Assembly (NCBI RefSeq): GCF_032854445.1 | Contig: NC_088296.1 | Span: forward strand, 20,451,853 to 20,515,852 | Origin: Liolophura sinensis | Lineage: Eukaryota > Mollusca > Polyplacophora > Chitonida > Chitonidae | Direction of reading: 5' to 3' | DNA length: 64,000 bases | Shown: piece after piece, positions 41,701 through 48,696 of the stretch | How the letters are laid out: every line of letters starts with the position of its first letter | How positions within the stretch are numbered: position 1 is the first letter of the stretch | The notes under the pieces: generated by a model | Database searches by the model: none | Told to the model about the DNA's origin: nothing | Seen by the model: only the letters and a program-made list of their open reading frames with translations | Position numbers and translations under genes: made by a program

Positions 41701-44415
41701 CCACCTTTCATCCTGGCAACCCTCGAAGAAGTTAAATATTCTTGAAAACTTGAAATCTTTGATATCAGTCAATCAGTCAGATCATGTTTGGGTTGACGAA
41801 AGTGTTGAACAGTCATCAGAAAGGTAAATTGTAGCATATTATGTAGGATATGCCGATCTGCCATGTTTCAAATTCTAAGGATATTTAGAATTTGTTGGGG
41901 ATGTGTGTTAAATTAGATTCAGTGTCTGTGCTAATTTATTTATTTGATTGGTGTTTTACGCCATACTCAAGAATATTTCACTTATACGACGGCAGCCAGC
42001 ATTATGGTGGAATGAAACTGGGCAGAACCCGGGGGAAACCCAGGACCATCCGCAGGTTGCTAGCAGACCATCCCACTTACAACCGGAGAGGAAGCCAGCG
42101 TGAGCTGGACTTGAACTCACAGCGGCCGCATTGGTGAGAGGCATCTGGGTCATTACGCTGTTCTGTGCTAATCATATTCCCCCAATCTTGACACCTACAC
42201 GAGCATGGTTGAACCCATTTGACCATATTCAGGTAGTAATTTTTCAACTCCTGTTTGGCGCCCTTTTGGGGCTCCGAAGCCTGGTGGTTAGCACGTTTGG
42301 TACAGTGCAATGACCCAGGAGCTCATGCTGGCTTGCTCTCCAGCCAAATGTGGGAAGGTCTGTCAGCATCCTGCCGATGGTCGAGAGTTTACCCTGTGTT
42401 CTGCTCAGTTTTCTCCAACAATAATTGTAGCATCTGTCAGATAAGTTCTTGACTTTGAGGTAAAAACACCAATAAAATAAATAGATACATTGTAAATCTG
42501 TCACTGTAGACTGTTTCTGCAACTTTAAACCTAACAGCCTTAATAGAATTTGGATGTTCTTGAGTGTGGGGGGCCTCCGTGGCTCAGTCGGTTAGCGCGC
42601 TAGCGCAGCGTAGTGACCCAGAAGCCTCTCACCAATGCGGTCGCTGTGAGTTCAAGACCGGCTCATGCTGGCTTCCTCTCTGGCCGTACGTGGGAAGGTC
42701 TGCCAGCAACCTGCGGATGGTCGTGGGTTTTCGCTGGGCTCTGCCCGGTTTCCACCCACCATAATGCTGGCCGCCGTCGTATAAGTGAAATATTCTTGAG
42801 TACGGCGTAAAACACCAATCAAAAAAAAAAAAAAAAATCTTGAGTGTGGCAGAGTTAAAATGAAAATGGTGCCAATGACCAATGAAATAGGAGAAAATAT
42901 TTTCTGTGTTCCAGGGTGGCGGAAATGTGGTTGTGCGACCTCCTGCCTTTAAAAACGGCTTCACTATCCCCAGTGATTACCACAACGGCCATATGCACAA
43001 TAACATACATGCTGTGGAAGAAGACGTAAGTGAAATTTGTTTGGTTTTTTTTCTAATCTGTTGTTATCGTGAGGAAATTGAGACTGAGTTCCATGAATTG
43101 GAGTGATCGGTGACGCTCGTTTGACCATGTTGGTATGCTTCACCCGTGTTAAGAATTGATTTAATAAAATGAAAATCAAAATGAGGTTTTTAAAGCCTGT
43201 ATGCTTTTAGACTTATTTTGCATGAAATTCCAACTTTTTAGTGGTAAACCATCATATTTTTTCCAAATTATTTGGTTTGTCAGCAGCCTGGTTTTTTCCC
43301 CACCAGTGTAAAACACCAATCAAATAAATAACAATATTCAAGTTAGATATTAGAGCGTTTTGGGAGCTGCATTGGTTCTAAGATATTGCCCTGTCTTGTA
43401 CAGCGCTTGAGACACAGATTGAATAAGTGCATTACAGATGGTGTGAAATGAATTTAATGTTGAGTGCAGTAGTAATAACATAGGTATCTGTCTTCTGCAG
43501 AAGGTTCGAGAGCCCTTGCTATGTAAGATGAGTGGCAAGAGCAAAGTGCCAGATGGGAGGAGCTCTGTTGCTAAGGAGAGGACACTTGGTGACTCCTTGG
43601 AAGATATCGACCATGGAGATGCTGATGTCTCCCAGGGTCCGGAGGAGGTTGACCTGGATGATTCGTCAACACCGTTGGTGTCAAAGTCCGCGCGCCGCGA
43701 GGAGGCAAAGTCGACGCACGGCACCACTACCTCACCCAGCGGTGGTGCGCTGGACCTCAGGAGGGGAGATAACCGTGTCATAGACGGGATTGCTGACGCG
43801 AAGGGGAGTGGCACGTCTTCAAATCAGGGACGCACTTTGCGAGGTGACTCCCAGAAAGCAGCGGGTCCGGAGGCGGGCTCAGGGGAGGAGTCACAGGGAG
43901 GAGGGGGAGGAGCATCAGTGGCCATGGGCCGGTTCTCAGGAAGCTCAGTGGATGAGCCCAGTTTACCTCTGTCAGAGTATCAGTCCAATCAGACTTCTCA
44001 TCACAGCCAAGTGGGCGGGGCTGGCGGTGGGTTGGCTCCTCCCCTGGCCCCTCCCCCCCTGACAGGCAGCACACGTCCTCCGTCAAGTGGCGTCACTTTC
44101 ACCTCTACCTCTGTACCTCAGGGCTTGTCCCAGCAACAACAACAACAACCAGGAGAATCATCAACACACCACACCAGTAACCTCAGTGACAGCACGTATT
44201 CTCAGAGACTCCCAGGCCCTGCTGCTGACATGGCCGCCGGCCAGCCTCATATCGCCACGGCAACCGGAGTCCCCTCAGGCCACACGGGTAACGCAGGCCT
44301 TGGCGACGTAGAACTTTCCTTAAAACCGAGCAACCTCGCCCTTCCCTTGGCAGCCGTGTCCGATGGCACGTCCACGACCGGCGACGACAACAGACGTCCT
44401 CAGGCCAGTGCGTGA
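23565..44415 (+). CDS. Protogenin/IGDCC4-like receptor, 5' partial (19 exons)
   Basis: Type I membrane protein of the DCC/neogenin/protogenin immunoglobulin superfamily, a group of guidance and adhesion receptors in the plasma membrane. The nineteen exons listed below are joined by GT-AG introns, mostly phase 1 as usual for Ig and FN3 modules, and give about 1,234 residues: Ig 3-95, 97-189 and 190-281; FN3 at about 285-384, 386-492, 493-577, 580-682 and 683-775; transmembrane helix 799-821; tail 822-1234. Each Ig has its cysteine pair and the D-x-G-x-Y-x-C motif. N-glycosylation sequons are scattered through the ectodomain (NTT, NST, NSS, NYT, NLT, NFS). Five FN3 and no DCC-type C-terminal P3 motif point to protogenin/IGDCC4 rather than DCC or neogenin. 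The ligand cannot be told from sequence. The signal peptide and Ig1 lie outside the window. Exon 4 has a one-base frameshift as assembled. Confidence 0.9.
23735..24492. repeat. 24-bp minisatellite in intron 1
   Basis: About 25 copies of a 24-bp unit (GACATTTATGGCCACCTAGT plus four bases), split by a SINE-A insertion at 23927-24055. The antisense strand stays open for 219 codons purely because 24 is a multiple of three and the unit has no stop. Confidence 0.95.
23927..24055 (+). mobile_element. SINE-A, 5'-truncated, nested in the 24-bp array
   Basis: Starts inside the body (CTGCCAGTAACCTGCGG) and ends AAATAAATAAA. It is flanked by a perfect 13-bp duplication TAGTAGACATTTA at 23914-23926 and 24056-24068. 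Removing it restores a regular 24-bp unit. Confidence 0.85.
24770..24903 (+). CDS. Receptor exon 2: second half of Ig2
   Basis: Acceptor TTCCTGTAG, donor GTAAGA. Phase 2 in, phase 1 out; the split codon reads arginine. [11 protein letters not shown] gives the tyrosine corner and second cysteine. Confidence 0.92.
25233..25306 (+). mobile_element. SINE-A fragment in intron 2
   Basis: Keeps GGCGGATGGTTGTGGGTT and CCCTCCCACCCATGATACTG. Head and tail are missing. Confidence 0.5.
25413..25547 (+). CDS. Receptor exon 3: first half of Ig3
   Basis: Acceptor CACGTGTAG, donor GTATGT; phase 1 on both sides. [20 protein letters not shown] carries the first cysteine and the tryptophan of a classical I-set strand. 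Confidence 0.93.
25722..25763. repeat. T-rich low-complexity tract in intron 3
   Basis: Nearly pure T with a few C interruptions. It could be a decayed poly(A) end of an antisense insertion. Confidence 0.7.
26179..26455 (+). mobile_element. SINE-A, full-length, ending 16 bp before exon 4
   Basis: Complete but aged copy (TGGCTCCGTTGTTG in the A-box). The AAATAAAATAAATAAATAA tail runs almost into the acceptor of exon 4. Short direct repeats around TAAATTT flank it (about 26171 and 26454). Confidence 0.8.
26472..26619 (+). CDS. Receptor exon 4: second half of Ig3, with frameshift
   Basis: Acceptor CCTGAGCAG, donor GTGAGT. Entering in phase 1 gives [10 protein letters not shown], but the run of nine A at 26494-26502 throws the frame into an early TGA. 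The downstream frame ([30 protein letters not shown]) is plainly real and ends in phase 1. Eight A would join the two. No alternative acceptor or donor repairs it. Most likely a homopolymer miscall. Confidence 0.85.
26808..26910 (-). mobile_element. tRNA-like SINE head (fourth type)
   Basis: On the reverse strand TGGTCGAGTGGTC resembles an A-box and GGTTCAAAACCC a B-box, with a long insert between them as in class II (Leu/Ser) tRNAs. There is no clean cloverleaf, so it is called a SINE-type pseudo-tRNA. Confidence 0.45.
27035..27275 (+). mobile_element. SINE-C body and tail
   Basis: Shares GAGCAAGGAAACAGGACTGG, GTGTCATGTCTGGTGTC and TAATGACTCTTCGTCATCA with the antisense copy at 63508 and the sense copy at 40232. 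The head is not preserved here. Confidence 0.65.
27480..27637. repeat. 32-bp repeat, five copies
   Basis: Units start CTAAACATCTCAGCGACTTG and recur every 32 bp from 27482. Very little divergence, so recently expanded. Confidence 0.95.
27690..28310. repeat. 17-bp minisatellite reaching the exon 5 acceptor
   Basis: About 35 copies of CTGTATTACCCATGATC with alternating variants (CACAGTG, AGAATG endings). The last copies stop only a few bases before the TTTCAG acceptor of exon 5. Confidence 0.95.
28317..28465 (+). CDS. Receptor exon 5: first half of Ig4
   Basis: Acceptor GTGTTTCAG, donor GTATGT. Phase 1 in, phase 0 out. [20 protein letters not shown] gives cysteine, the GKPTP turn and the tryptophan. 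Confidence 0.93.
28485..28970. mobile_element. Foldback element, copy 2 (intron 5)
   Basis: Left arm 28485-28660 and right arm 28787-28970 are imperfect inverted copies. The right arm reads ATTTTCCTGTACAGTG and TTTATTTTAGTGTTTTCTTT, matching 15645-15706. Both arms have a GTGAYGTCA-type site at the inner end. No coding capacity. Confidence 0.65.
29219..29486 (+). mobile_element. SINE-A, full-length with perfect TSD (intron 5)
   Basis: Intact A-box (TGGCTCAGTCGGTTAGG) and B-box region (GAGTTCAAGTCC), body and (AAAT)n tail. A perfect 11-bp duplication CAAATCTCCAA flanks it at 29208-29218 and 29487-29497. Confidence 0.9.
29704..29750 (+). repeat. Short dispersed repeat R4
   Basis: CTATCTCTCACACCAGCCAG plus about 15 following bases recurs, diverged, at 40984-41025. 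Confidence 0.45.
29836..29962 (+). CDS. Receptor exon 6: second half of Ig4
   Basis: Acceptor TTTTCAG, donor GTAGGT. Phase 0 in, phase 1 out. [20 protein letters not shown] is the classic end of an Ig domain. Confidence 0.94.
30017..30158 (+). mobile_element. SINE-A, head half only (intron 6)
   Basis: Runs from the A-box remnant to GCGGATGGTCGTGG and then stops: the 3' half is missing, which is unusual since most fragments here lack the 5' end. Confidence 0.65.
30589..30768 (+). mobile_element. SINE-B, 3' half (intron 6)
   Basis: From GCGGCTTACTTGCCTTTGGT to the CACATGACTGAAAAATTG tail and AAGCACTTACTCACTCAC end. Confidence 0.7.
30825..30962 (+). CDS. Receptor exon 7: first half of FN3-1
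   Basis: Acceptor TTGTTTCAG, donor GTAAGG; phase 1 both sides. [20 protein letters not shown] is a typical FN3 start with the B-strand tryptophan. Confidence 0.94.
31461..31631 (+). CDS. Receptor exon 8: second half of FN3-1
   Basis: Acceptor GGGTAACAG, donor GTAAGT; phase 1 both sides. [20 protein letters not shown] shows the FN3 tyrosine corner and F-G region. Confidence 0.94.
31706..31835 (+). mobile_element. SINE-A 3' fragment (intron 8)
   Basis: Starts GCGACCTGCGGATGG and ends CAAATAAATAAATAAAT. It lies directly before another SINE-A. Confidence 0.75.
31848..32028 (+). mobile_element. SINE-A 3' fragment, tandem neighbour (intron 8)
   Basis: Body from CTGGCTTTCTCTCCAGCCG to a diverged AATAAATAAAT tail. 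Two truncated copies lie in the same orientation. Confidence 0.75.
32172..32360 (+). CDS. Receptor exon 9: first half of FN3-2
   Basis: Acceptor CATTGACAG, donor GTAAGT; phase 1 both sides. [10 protein letters not shown] and [10 protein letters not shown] mark the B and C strands. The sequon NST is present. Confidence 0.94.
32639..32908 (+). mobile_element. SINE-A, full-length with perfect TSD (intron 9)
   Basis: Intact A-box TGGCTCAGTTGGTTAGCGC and GAGTTCAAGTCC B-box region. Perfect 11-bp duplication ATTTCTCTGGA at 32628-32638 and 32909-32919. The tail ends about 44 bp before exon 10. Confidence 0.9.
32953..33087 (+). CDS. Receptor exon 10: second half of FN3-2
   Basis: Acceptor GTTTCTAG, donor GTAAGC; phase 1 both sides. 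[20 protein letters not shown] is the F-strand and following loop. Confidence 0.93.
33140..33290. repeat. 24-bp minisatellite in intron 10
   Basis: About six copies of a 24-bp unit including GGCAACAATTGGGCAAGTGA, starting about 50 bp after the exon 10 donor. Confidence 0.9.
33532..33705 (+). CDS. Receptor exon 11: first half of FN3-3
   Basis: Acceptor AATTCACAG, donor GTGAGG; phase 1 both sides. [14 protein letters not shown] and [10 protein letters not shown] identify an FN3 domain. Confidence 0.93.
34084..34150. repeat. 32-bp near-perfect hairpin in intron 11
   Basis: Arms 34084-34115 and 34119-34150 are inverted copies with a single difference (a G-U wobble in RNA) and a 3-nt loop. The left arm begins ATCAAGGTTCAGTTCTT. 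Confidence 0.9.
34162..34404 (+). mobile_element. SINE-A, old copy ending 19 bp before exon 12
   Basis: Head (CGTCCGTGGCCTAGG), body and a diverged tail can be followed. It lies directly between the hairpin and the exon. Confidence 0.65.
34424..34691 (+). CDS. Receptor exon 12: end of FN3-3 and start of FN3-4
   Basis: Acceptor TCCCATAG, donor GTAAGG; phase 1 in, phase 2 out. [16 protein letters not shown] ends FN3-3, [13 protein letters not shown] is the linker, [12 protein letters not shown] starts FN3-4. Confidence 0.94.
35041..35225 (+). mobile_element. SINE-A, internally deleted (intron 12)
   Basis: B-box region (GAGTTCAAATCCAGCTC), a shortened body and AAAACCCCAATCAAGTAAA end. Confidence 0.65.
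35299..35426 (+). CDS. Receptor exon 13: second half of FN3-4
   Basis: Acceptor TTATTCCAG, donor GTGAGT; phase 2 in, phase 1 out. The split codon reads serine. [20 protein letters not shown] is the F-G region. Confidence 0.94.
35545..35624 (+). mobile_element. SINE-A tail (intron 13)
   Basis: GTGAAAAATTCTTGAGCAC and an AATTAAATAAATAAATA end. Confidence 0.55.
36117..36315. repeat. 40-50 bp repeat with C14 tracts
   Basis: Five copies beginning TACACAGATAGCCAATCAC at 36117, 36159, 36208, 36256 and 36298. The second and third end in runs of about 13-14 C, which accounts for the length variation. Confidence 0.85.
36676..36780. repeat. 22-bp repeat, about five copies
   Basis: Unit GGTTAGAGGTCAATATTTAT plus two bases; one copy lacks the last eight or so. 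Confidence 0.9.
36955..37113 (+). CDS. Receptor exon 14: first half of FN3-5
   Basis: Acceptor TTGGACAG, donor GTGAGT; phase 1 both sides. [10 protein letters not shown] and [20 protein letters not shown] are typical of FN3 in this family. Confidence 0.95.
37336..37470 (-). mobile_element. SINE-A fragment, inverted (intron 14)
   Basis: One of only two clear antisense SINE-A copies inside the gene. The tail is TATTTATTTATTTATTTGG and the body ends at the GCAGGTTG-like core. Confidence 0.75.
38024..38182 (+). CDS. Receptor exon 15: end of FN3-5 and membrane-proximal linker
   Basis: Acceptor ATTTCAG, donor GTAAGC; phase 1 both sides. [18 protein letters not shown] ends the domain and [13 protein letters not shown] is a linker. 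Confidence 0.94.
38805..39128 (+). mobile_element. SINE-B, full-length (intron 15)
   Basis: Best SINE-B copy. A-box TGGCACAGTTGGTCGAGTG, anticodon stem CCGC/GCGG around CTCGGGA (anticodon CGG, proline), T-arm GATCCATGGTCCATCC, palindrome GAGGAAGTTGTAACTTCCTC, body with GGCTTACTTGCCTTCGGTAA, and a TCACATGTTAAGTGCGATG tail. Confidence 0.8.
39198..39345 (+). mobile_element. SINE-A 3' fragment (intron 15)
   Basis: Starts ACATGGGAAGGTCTGTCAGC and ends CAATCAATCAAATAAA. Confidence 0.7.
40232..40432 (+). mobile_element. SINE-C, 3' part (intron 15)
   Basis: TGTCATGTCTGGTGCC, TACTTAATGACTCCTCC and CATCACATGACTGAAAAATT, matching the copies at 27035 and 63508. Confidence 0.6.
40554..40662 (+). CDS. 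Receptor exon 16: transmembrane helix
   Basis: Acceptor TGCCTAG, donor GTAAGA; phase 1 in, phase 2 out. [20 protein letters not shown] is a single hydrophobic helix followed by IIIRYR, giving a type I topology. Confidence 0.95.
40984..41025 (+). repeat. Short dispersed repeat R4
   Basis: CTATCTCTAACACCAGCCAG with flanking similarity to 29704-29750. Confidence 0.45.
41275..41482 (+). CDS. Receptor exon 17: cytoplasmic, basic and His/Asn-rich
   Basis: Acceptor TTGTTATTAG; phase 2 in, phase 0 out. Starts [15 protein letters not shown] directly after the membrane and ends [20 protein letters not shown] plus K. The donor GTCCGT is weak; GTATCT 12 bp downstream keeps the same phase and could be used instead. 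Confidence 0.82.
41936..42161 (-). mobile_element. SINE-A, inverted, with perfect TSD
   Basis: Perfect 11-bp duplication TCTGTGCTAAT at 41925-41935 and 42162-42172. The first bases of the head are missing. Confidence 0.88.
42267..42483 (+). mobile_element. SINE-A, old copy
   Basis: GGGGCTCCGAAGCCTGGTGG head with an internal deletion, and a diverged AATAAAATAAATAG tail. Confidence 0.65.
42570..42837 (+). mobile_element. SINE-A, young full-length copy with TSD
   Basis: Reference copy for the family: tRNA-like head with A-box TGGCTCAGTCGGTTAGCGC and B-box region GAGTTCAAGACC; body with GCAACCTGCGGATGGTCGTG and CCACCATAATGCTGGCC; tail block GTATAAGTGAAATATTCTTG. It ends in pure A instead of the usual AAATAA. 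Perfect 12-bp target duplication TCTTGAGTGTGG at 42558-42569 and 42838-42849. Both pol III boxes look usable. Such elements are copied by a partner LINE. Confidence 0.93.
42915..43025 (+). CDS. Receptor exon 18: cytoplasmic tail
   Basis: Acceptor GTGTTCCAG, donor GTAAGT; phase 0 both sides. [20 protein letters not shown] is compact and looks conserved, followed by [15 protein letters not shown]. Confidence 0.88.
43277..43331 (+). mobile_element. SINE-A remnant (intron 18)
   Basis: GTCAGCAGCCTGG joined to GTAAAACACCAATCAAATAA by an internal deletion. Confidence 0.5.
43501..44415 (+). CDS. Receptor exon 19: terminal coding exon
   Basis: Acceptor TCTTCTGCAG; enters in phase 0 and runs 304 codons to TGA at 44413-44415. 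The sequence is low complexity: Ser/Gly/Thr-rich, an acidic patch ([14 protein letters not shown]), a proline cluster and a six-glutamine run from CAA/CAG codons. GC content is well above the introns. No recognisable domain; probably disordered signalling tail. I see no DCC P3-type terminus. Confidence 0.9.
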   Translation, partial: KVREPLLCKMSGKSKVPDGRSSVAKERTLGDSLEDIDHGDADVSQGPEEVDLDDSSTPLVSKSARREEAKSTHGTTTSPSGGALDLRRGDNRVIDGIADAKGSGTSSNQGRTLRGDSQKAAGPEAGSGEESQGGGGGASVAMGRFSGSSVDEPSLPLSEYQSNQTSHHSQVGGAGGGLAPPLAPPPLTGSTRPPSSGVTFTSTSVPQGLSQQQQQQPGESSTHHTSNLSDSTYSQRLPGPAADMAAGQPHIATATGVPSGHTGNAGLGDVELSLKPSNLALPLAAVSDGTSTTGDDNRRPQASA

Positions 44416-46184
44416 AACGGGAACAGTCATTCTCCCCTCCTTCTCCCATAAACATTGAAGAGGGGAGCAATTCAAGGGGTATAACCCTGTTTTTTTAAAC
44501 TCACTTTTCCTCAGGTCGGAACAATGTTTACGTTTTTTTTTTATATAGCCACGTGACTGGGCGTGGTCAAATTGATTGACATCTGCAGCCTCTTACAACC
44601 GTATCTGTTTTTTTATATAAAAAAAAATATGTCTACCACGAAACCACAGATCTTATGCGATGAGTCAAGGAGTGTCGAGCTGTAAAACTCTCCTCCGTAA
44701 GCGGAGATTGGAACAGAAAACCTCCAAACTCCACACTGTGCTTCGATCAAGGCAGCCAGTGTTTTGAGGAGGAAAGTTTTGGGAGCATATGAGCAGTGTG
44801 TTCCTGATACTGTTGCAAGGGTTTTAAAATGGCTGCCACTGAAACAGAAGTTTTAATGTTCAGAGGATATTGACAGGGTACAAGGCAGCTTCAAAATGTT
44901 TTAACACTGGTCGGAGTGGAAGAAAAAGGGAGAGAAGCTGATAATTGGTTACAGAGTTACCAAATTGAAATGGCACTTTTTTTTGTTCTTTTTATGCTTC
45001 CAAATATCATTTGGAAAAGGAAAAAATAGCTTTGCCATGGTTACCAGAGAAGATTTTTCTTAAAGAAGAAGAAAACAGCACTCAGACCTTCAGAAATTGT
45101 CACTAACGGGTTGCTTTGTTTTGTTAAATCTTTTTTTTTCTTGGCCAACTGAATATTTTGAGTGTTTATATGCTATACAATCCTGTGTGTAGATATATTT
45201 GTATGATGGAGAGATTTGGGATGTTAATGGCACAAAAACTCTTCCATGTCTTAAGAAAGCAGGTCACAATTTCCAAGGTGGATCTAGTCAGAGTTGTCTG
45301 CTCTTAGTTGACCATCTAACCAATAGAGGGCAATCTGGGTTTTATAGACCCTCCAATCCATGGAGGGTGAGCTTTGATCAGGGCCCTAGTGGTACCCACA
45401 ATCCAGTGCATCTAAGATCAACTTTAAGGATTAGGATTATTAATCACATGTTAATCTTAACACTGAGGCACAGAAAATCCTGTGAGCGAAGCTCGTGAGT
45501 CAGTATAGGATTTTAGGAAAACTGCCATGAGATATGGTTTTGGTATTTGTACAATTCAGTTTTTACACTGTCCGCCCAATAGTGTCTTAAAGGTGGTACT
45601 TGCAGAGCAATTGCACAACGATCTGAATTAATAATTAGCACATCTTGGTTCCTTGAAACCATTCCCATAACTACTCTAAAATTCTGGCTGGCATCTTCAA
45701 GCAATCACCAAAAAACCACCAAAACACGCTACATGTTGGCAAAACGTTTATCACTGAACAAAGGGGAGATAACTTTGTCAACTAAGAGCGGCTAAATCTG
45801 GTAACATGACAATTTCCGCAATGAGCGTGGTGAAGACTTTTAGCTGGGTGGTATCCTCCCTCACAACTGGCTGAATTGTTAATCACGTGTTTCTGCCAAG
45901 TCGTTGAGGTTTTTTTTTTTCTTTCATGGAGTGCAGGACAGATGAATGCACTGCTGTTTTACATGCCACGTAAAGAGCTAGTTGTGAAGACAAGCATGTC
46001 CCCTCAGTGTTTCCAGGGCAGGTGGATTAAAACAGTTTCGAGGGGTGCTTTTCTAAGCCTTTGTGAGTGTTATCCATGATGTGTCACTTGTACAAACATT
46101 GTCTGAGTAAGTCTAGTGGATTGGCGGGTTGGTTGGTCAGTTATGGTTATAGTGGTAATGTTACATTTGCGTGTCTGTATAACA

Positions 46185-46385
46185 ACTTCACCGATTGGTC
46201 TTTTCTGGATGTGATGTCAGCTGTTTTAGAGTCACTGATTGGATCACCTTGTTATACCCTTGGTAAATGTAACACAATGTCTGATTGGTCTGTTATGGTG
46301 ATAGTCATAGTCAGGATTGTAGTTGATACATGTGGGTAAGAAATGTTACCTAAAATTAGAACGTTGTTTAGTGATTGGTCATTCG
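46185..46385. repeat. Degenerate 45-bp repeat with GATTGG motifs
   Basis: TGATTGGTC-type motifs (inverted CCAAT) lie near 46191, 46237, 46281 and 46371, about 45 bp or twice that apart. Weak. Confidence 0.35.
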
Positions 46386-47454
46386 TGTTCCTTGTTGTTC
46401 TAAGGACGTGGGAGGGTGGGAAGGGCGGGGGGTAGGGGAGGAGGTTGTCAGTTTAATGAACTCTCCTGATCAGTCAGTTTTCCAGAACATTTTATGTAAG
46501 AAATATGGGTAGGTTTCAATGCTGATTCTCAAATTTTTTGTAATTTAGGTTTATTAATGAAAGACACATCTTGCACAGTAAGTTTTGAACCGGATGGAAC
46601 TTGCTGCCCTCAGTTCAATGAGGTAACGAACTTTCATTCGTGCGATTAAGGAAACAGTGTTTAAACACAGTGGTTATTCATAGGTAAATTTATACATGTA
46701 ATAGAGTTTCAAGTTCAAACTGTTTTATTGCTAAAGGCCAAAAACCACACACAAAAAAGTCATTCTTTATCATGTGACCTTTTAAAAATATTAGGCAACT
46801 GTTATTGATCACATATAACTATAACATGGGCATCTGCGTAAAGTTTCCCCAAAAGTTATTTAGAATAAACAAACGATGCTGAAAATTTAGAATGTGAACC
46901 AACTTTTGTAGACTTTAAATGGCTTTAAAGGAAAGTGGTGTCATAGAACACAGTGAGATAAGTGAATGGATAAGTTGGAGAAGGTTTTTGACAGGGCTCA
47001 CCATTCAGTAGGTCTTGTTATTTGTGGGGGGTTTTTTTTGACTTTTAGCAACAAAAGTGTTTGAACTCAAAACTCACCTAATGTTTTCCCGTTGGTCATC
47101 TCACAGATAAACTTGCCCTGTTAACTGTGTTTTGATAACTGTTGAGGAGTACCAATGTGTTTGACATGGTATCTGCCTGATACGTAAAGCCTGTTATTTC
47201 AAGTGGCGGACAAATTAGTATCGAAATCGAGACTTGGTACGTGAAATCACCGATAGACAAAGGCCTGTGAAGTGTTGAGTCACAAGTTCAGATTGAAAGC
47301 TACTGCTGATGACTTAACATGTCGGACACTTGGCTGATTATCCAATCAAATCATTCTGTATTCAAACCTGGTTAACAACTTTTGTAACACAAAGCAGGGA
47401 CTCATTGTGTTTAATGAGAACATCACTGCCAATGTTTGGACAACTGACTGACAT

Positions 47455-47715
47455 ATCGACTGACCGACTGTATGCCATTTTGGGTGTGGTATAAGACGTC
47501 TGGTTGCCATGGCGATTGTAGAGTCAGTGTATTATGTGTAGGTGAAATGCCATGGAGATGGTAAGACCAGTGGACTAACTCTGGTTGCCATGGCAATGGT
47601 GACACCACCGGATTACAAGTAGCTCTGATTGCCATTTCAGATGATGAGACCATTGCAATGGCTCTGGTTGCCATGGCAATGGTGTGTGACCAATGGGCTA
47701 GCAGTGCTTGACTTT
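47455..47715. repeat. Degenerate repeat with X-box palindromes
   Basis: GTTGCCATGGCAAT or a close form occurs at 47503, 47584 and 47667 within loosely repeated 80-bp segments (CTCTGGTTGCCATGGCAATG). Confidence 0.55.
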
Positions 47716-48639
47716 GTGACTTTCTCTTGAGGATGGTTGGCACCAAAGCAACACAATCTATAGGTGCACTGAAACATGCGATGGTTAAGAACTTAAGGCA
47801 GCTTTTTTTGGTCTTTGGAAGTGGAGAAAAGATCTACAGTGCAAGCAAGTTATGAAATCTTTTTGGATGAAGAATTGAAAACCCAAAGAATGTGAAGAAT
47901 ATGAAGAATTGAATGTTTCCAGTATCAGTATTTGTAGCATATACGTAAACTGTGATGACCATTTACGAAAAACAAAAAAGGGCCTTAACTCTGTAATACC
48001 TCCGAAGGGCAGCTTTACGACCCTCTCTTGAAGACCATATTTCAGGATGTAAAAGTGGTCAGACTGTCTGAGCAGTTGCTAACATGCTGGGAAGTATTGT
48101 CCACTTCACTACCAAGCCATTACCAGCCCAATACATGTACCGAATACCTCTTCACATATTCATCCCCAACCCCCAACCCCTTTTTGTTGGCTAAAAATGG
48201 AATCGTCCAATTTGTGTCCAGTGGTCTTTATTAACAGTTGCTGTTGCTGGAACGGCTGATTTCTTTATGGAGGCTGGGGAGGCGAGGCAGGAGTGTAGAT
48301 TGTTTTAAGCATTGTTGTACGTGGTCATAGACTGTATGGAGAATTGATGAAGCTGTTGGATTGCCTTTGTCTTTTCGTATCATTTAAAGGGAAGGTGTCA
48401 GAGATTTTAGTTTTTTAACCATTTTTGTGTGGCAAGTATATTATGAACATTTTGACATACATCTGTGACTTGACATGAGCTCTTGTAGCTGCAGATAATT
48501 TTAATTTTGACCATTTTAAATACAAACCAAAATTATCTTAACCACAGTGTTGGAATTTTTAAAACTGTGTTTTTTGCCGGCATTACGTCAGAGGTCGCAA
48601 GGCAGAAGGATCAACATAGTCTACCTCTTTTTCATCTTG

Positions 48640-48696
48640 GTTTTTTTTTTTTTTTTTTTTTTTTCTTTGTTTTTTTTTTTTTTTTTTTTTTTTTTT
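48640..48696. repeat. T-rich tract
   Basis: Two T runs of about 20 and 30 with single C and G interruptions. Confidence 0.85.

Larger units (their letters stand above)
41483..42914. other. Intron 17 with three SINE-A copies
   Basis: If retained, the frame continues for 36 codons to a TGA at 41591-41593, giving a short-tail protein. SINE-A copies lie at 41936 (-), 42267 (+) and 42570 (+). Confidence 0.75.

Noticed and set aside
23565-44415. DCC or neogenin orthologue
   Set aside because: Only five FN3 domains could be built from consistently phased exons, and the final exon lacks a DCC-type P3 end. A phylogeny could still overturn this.
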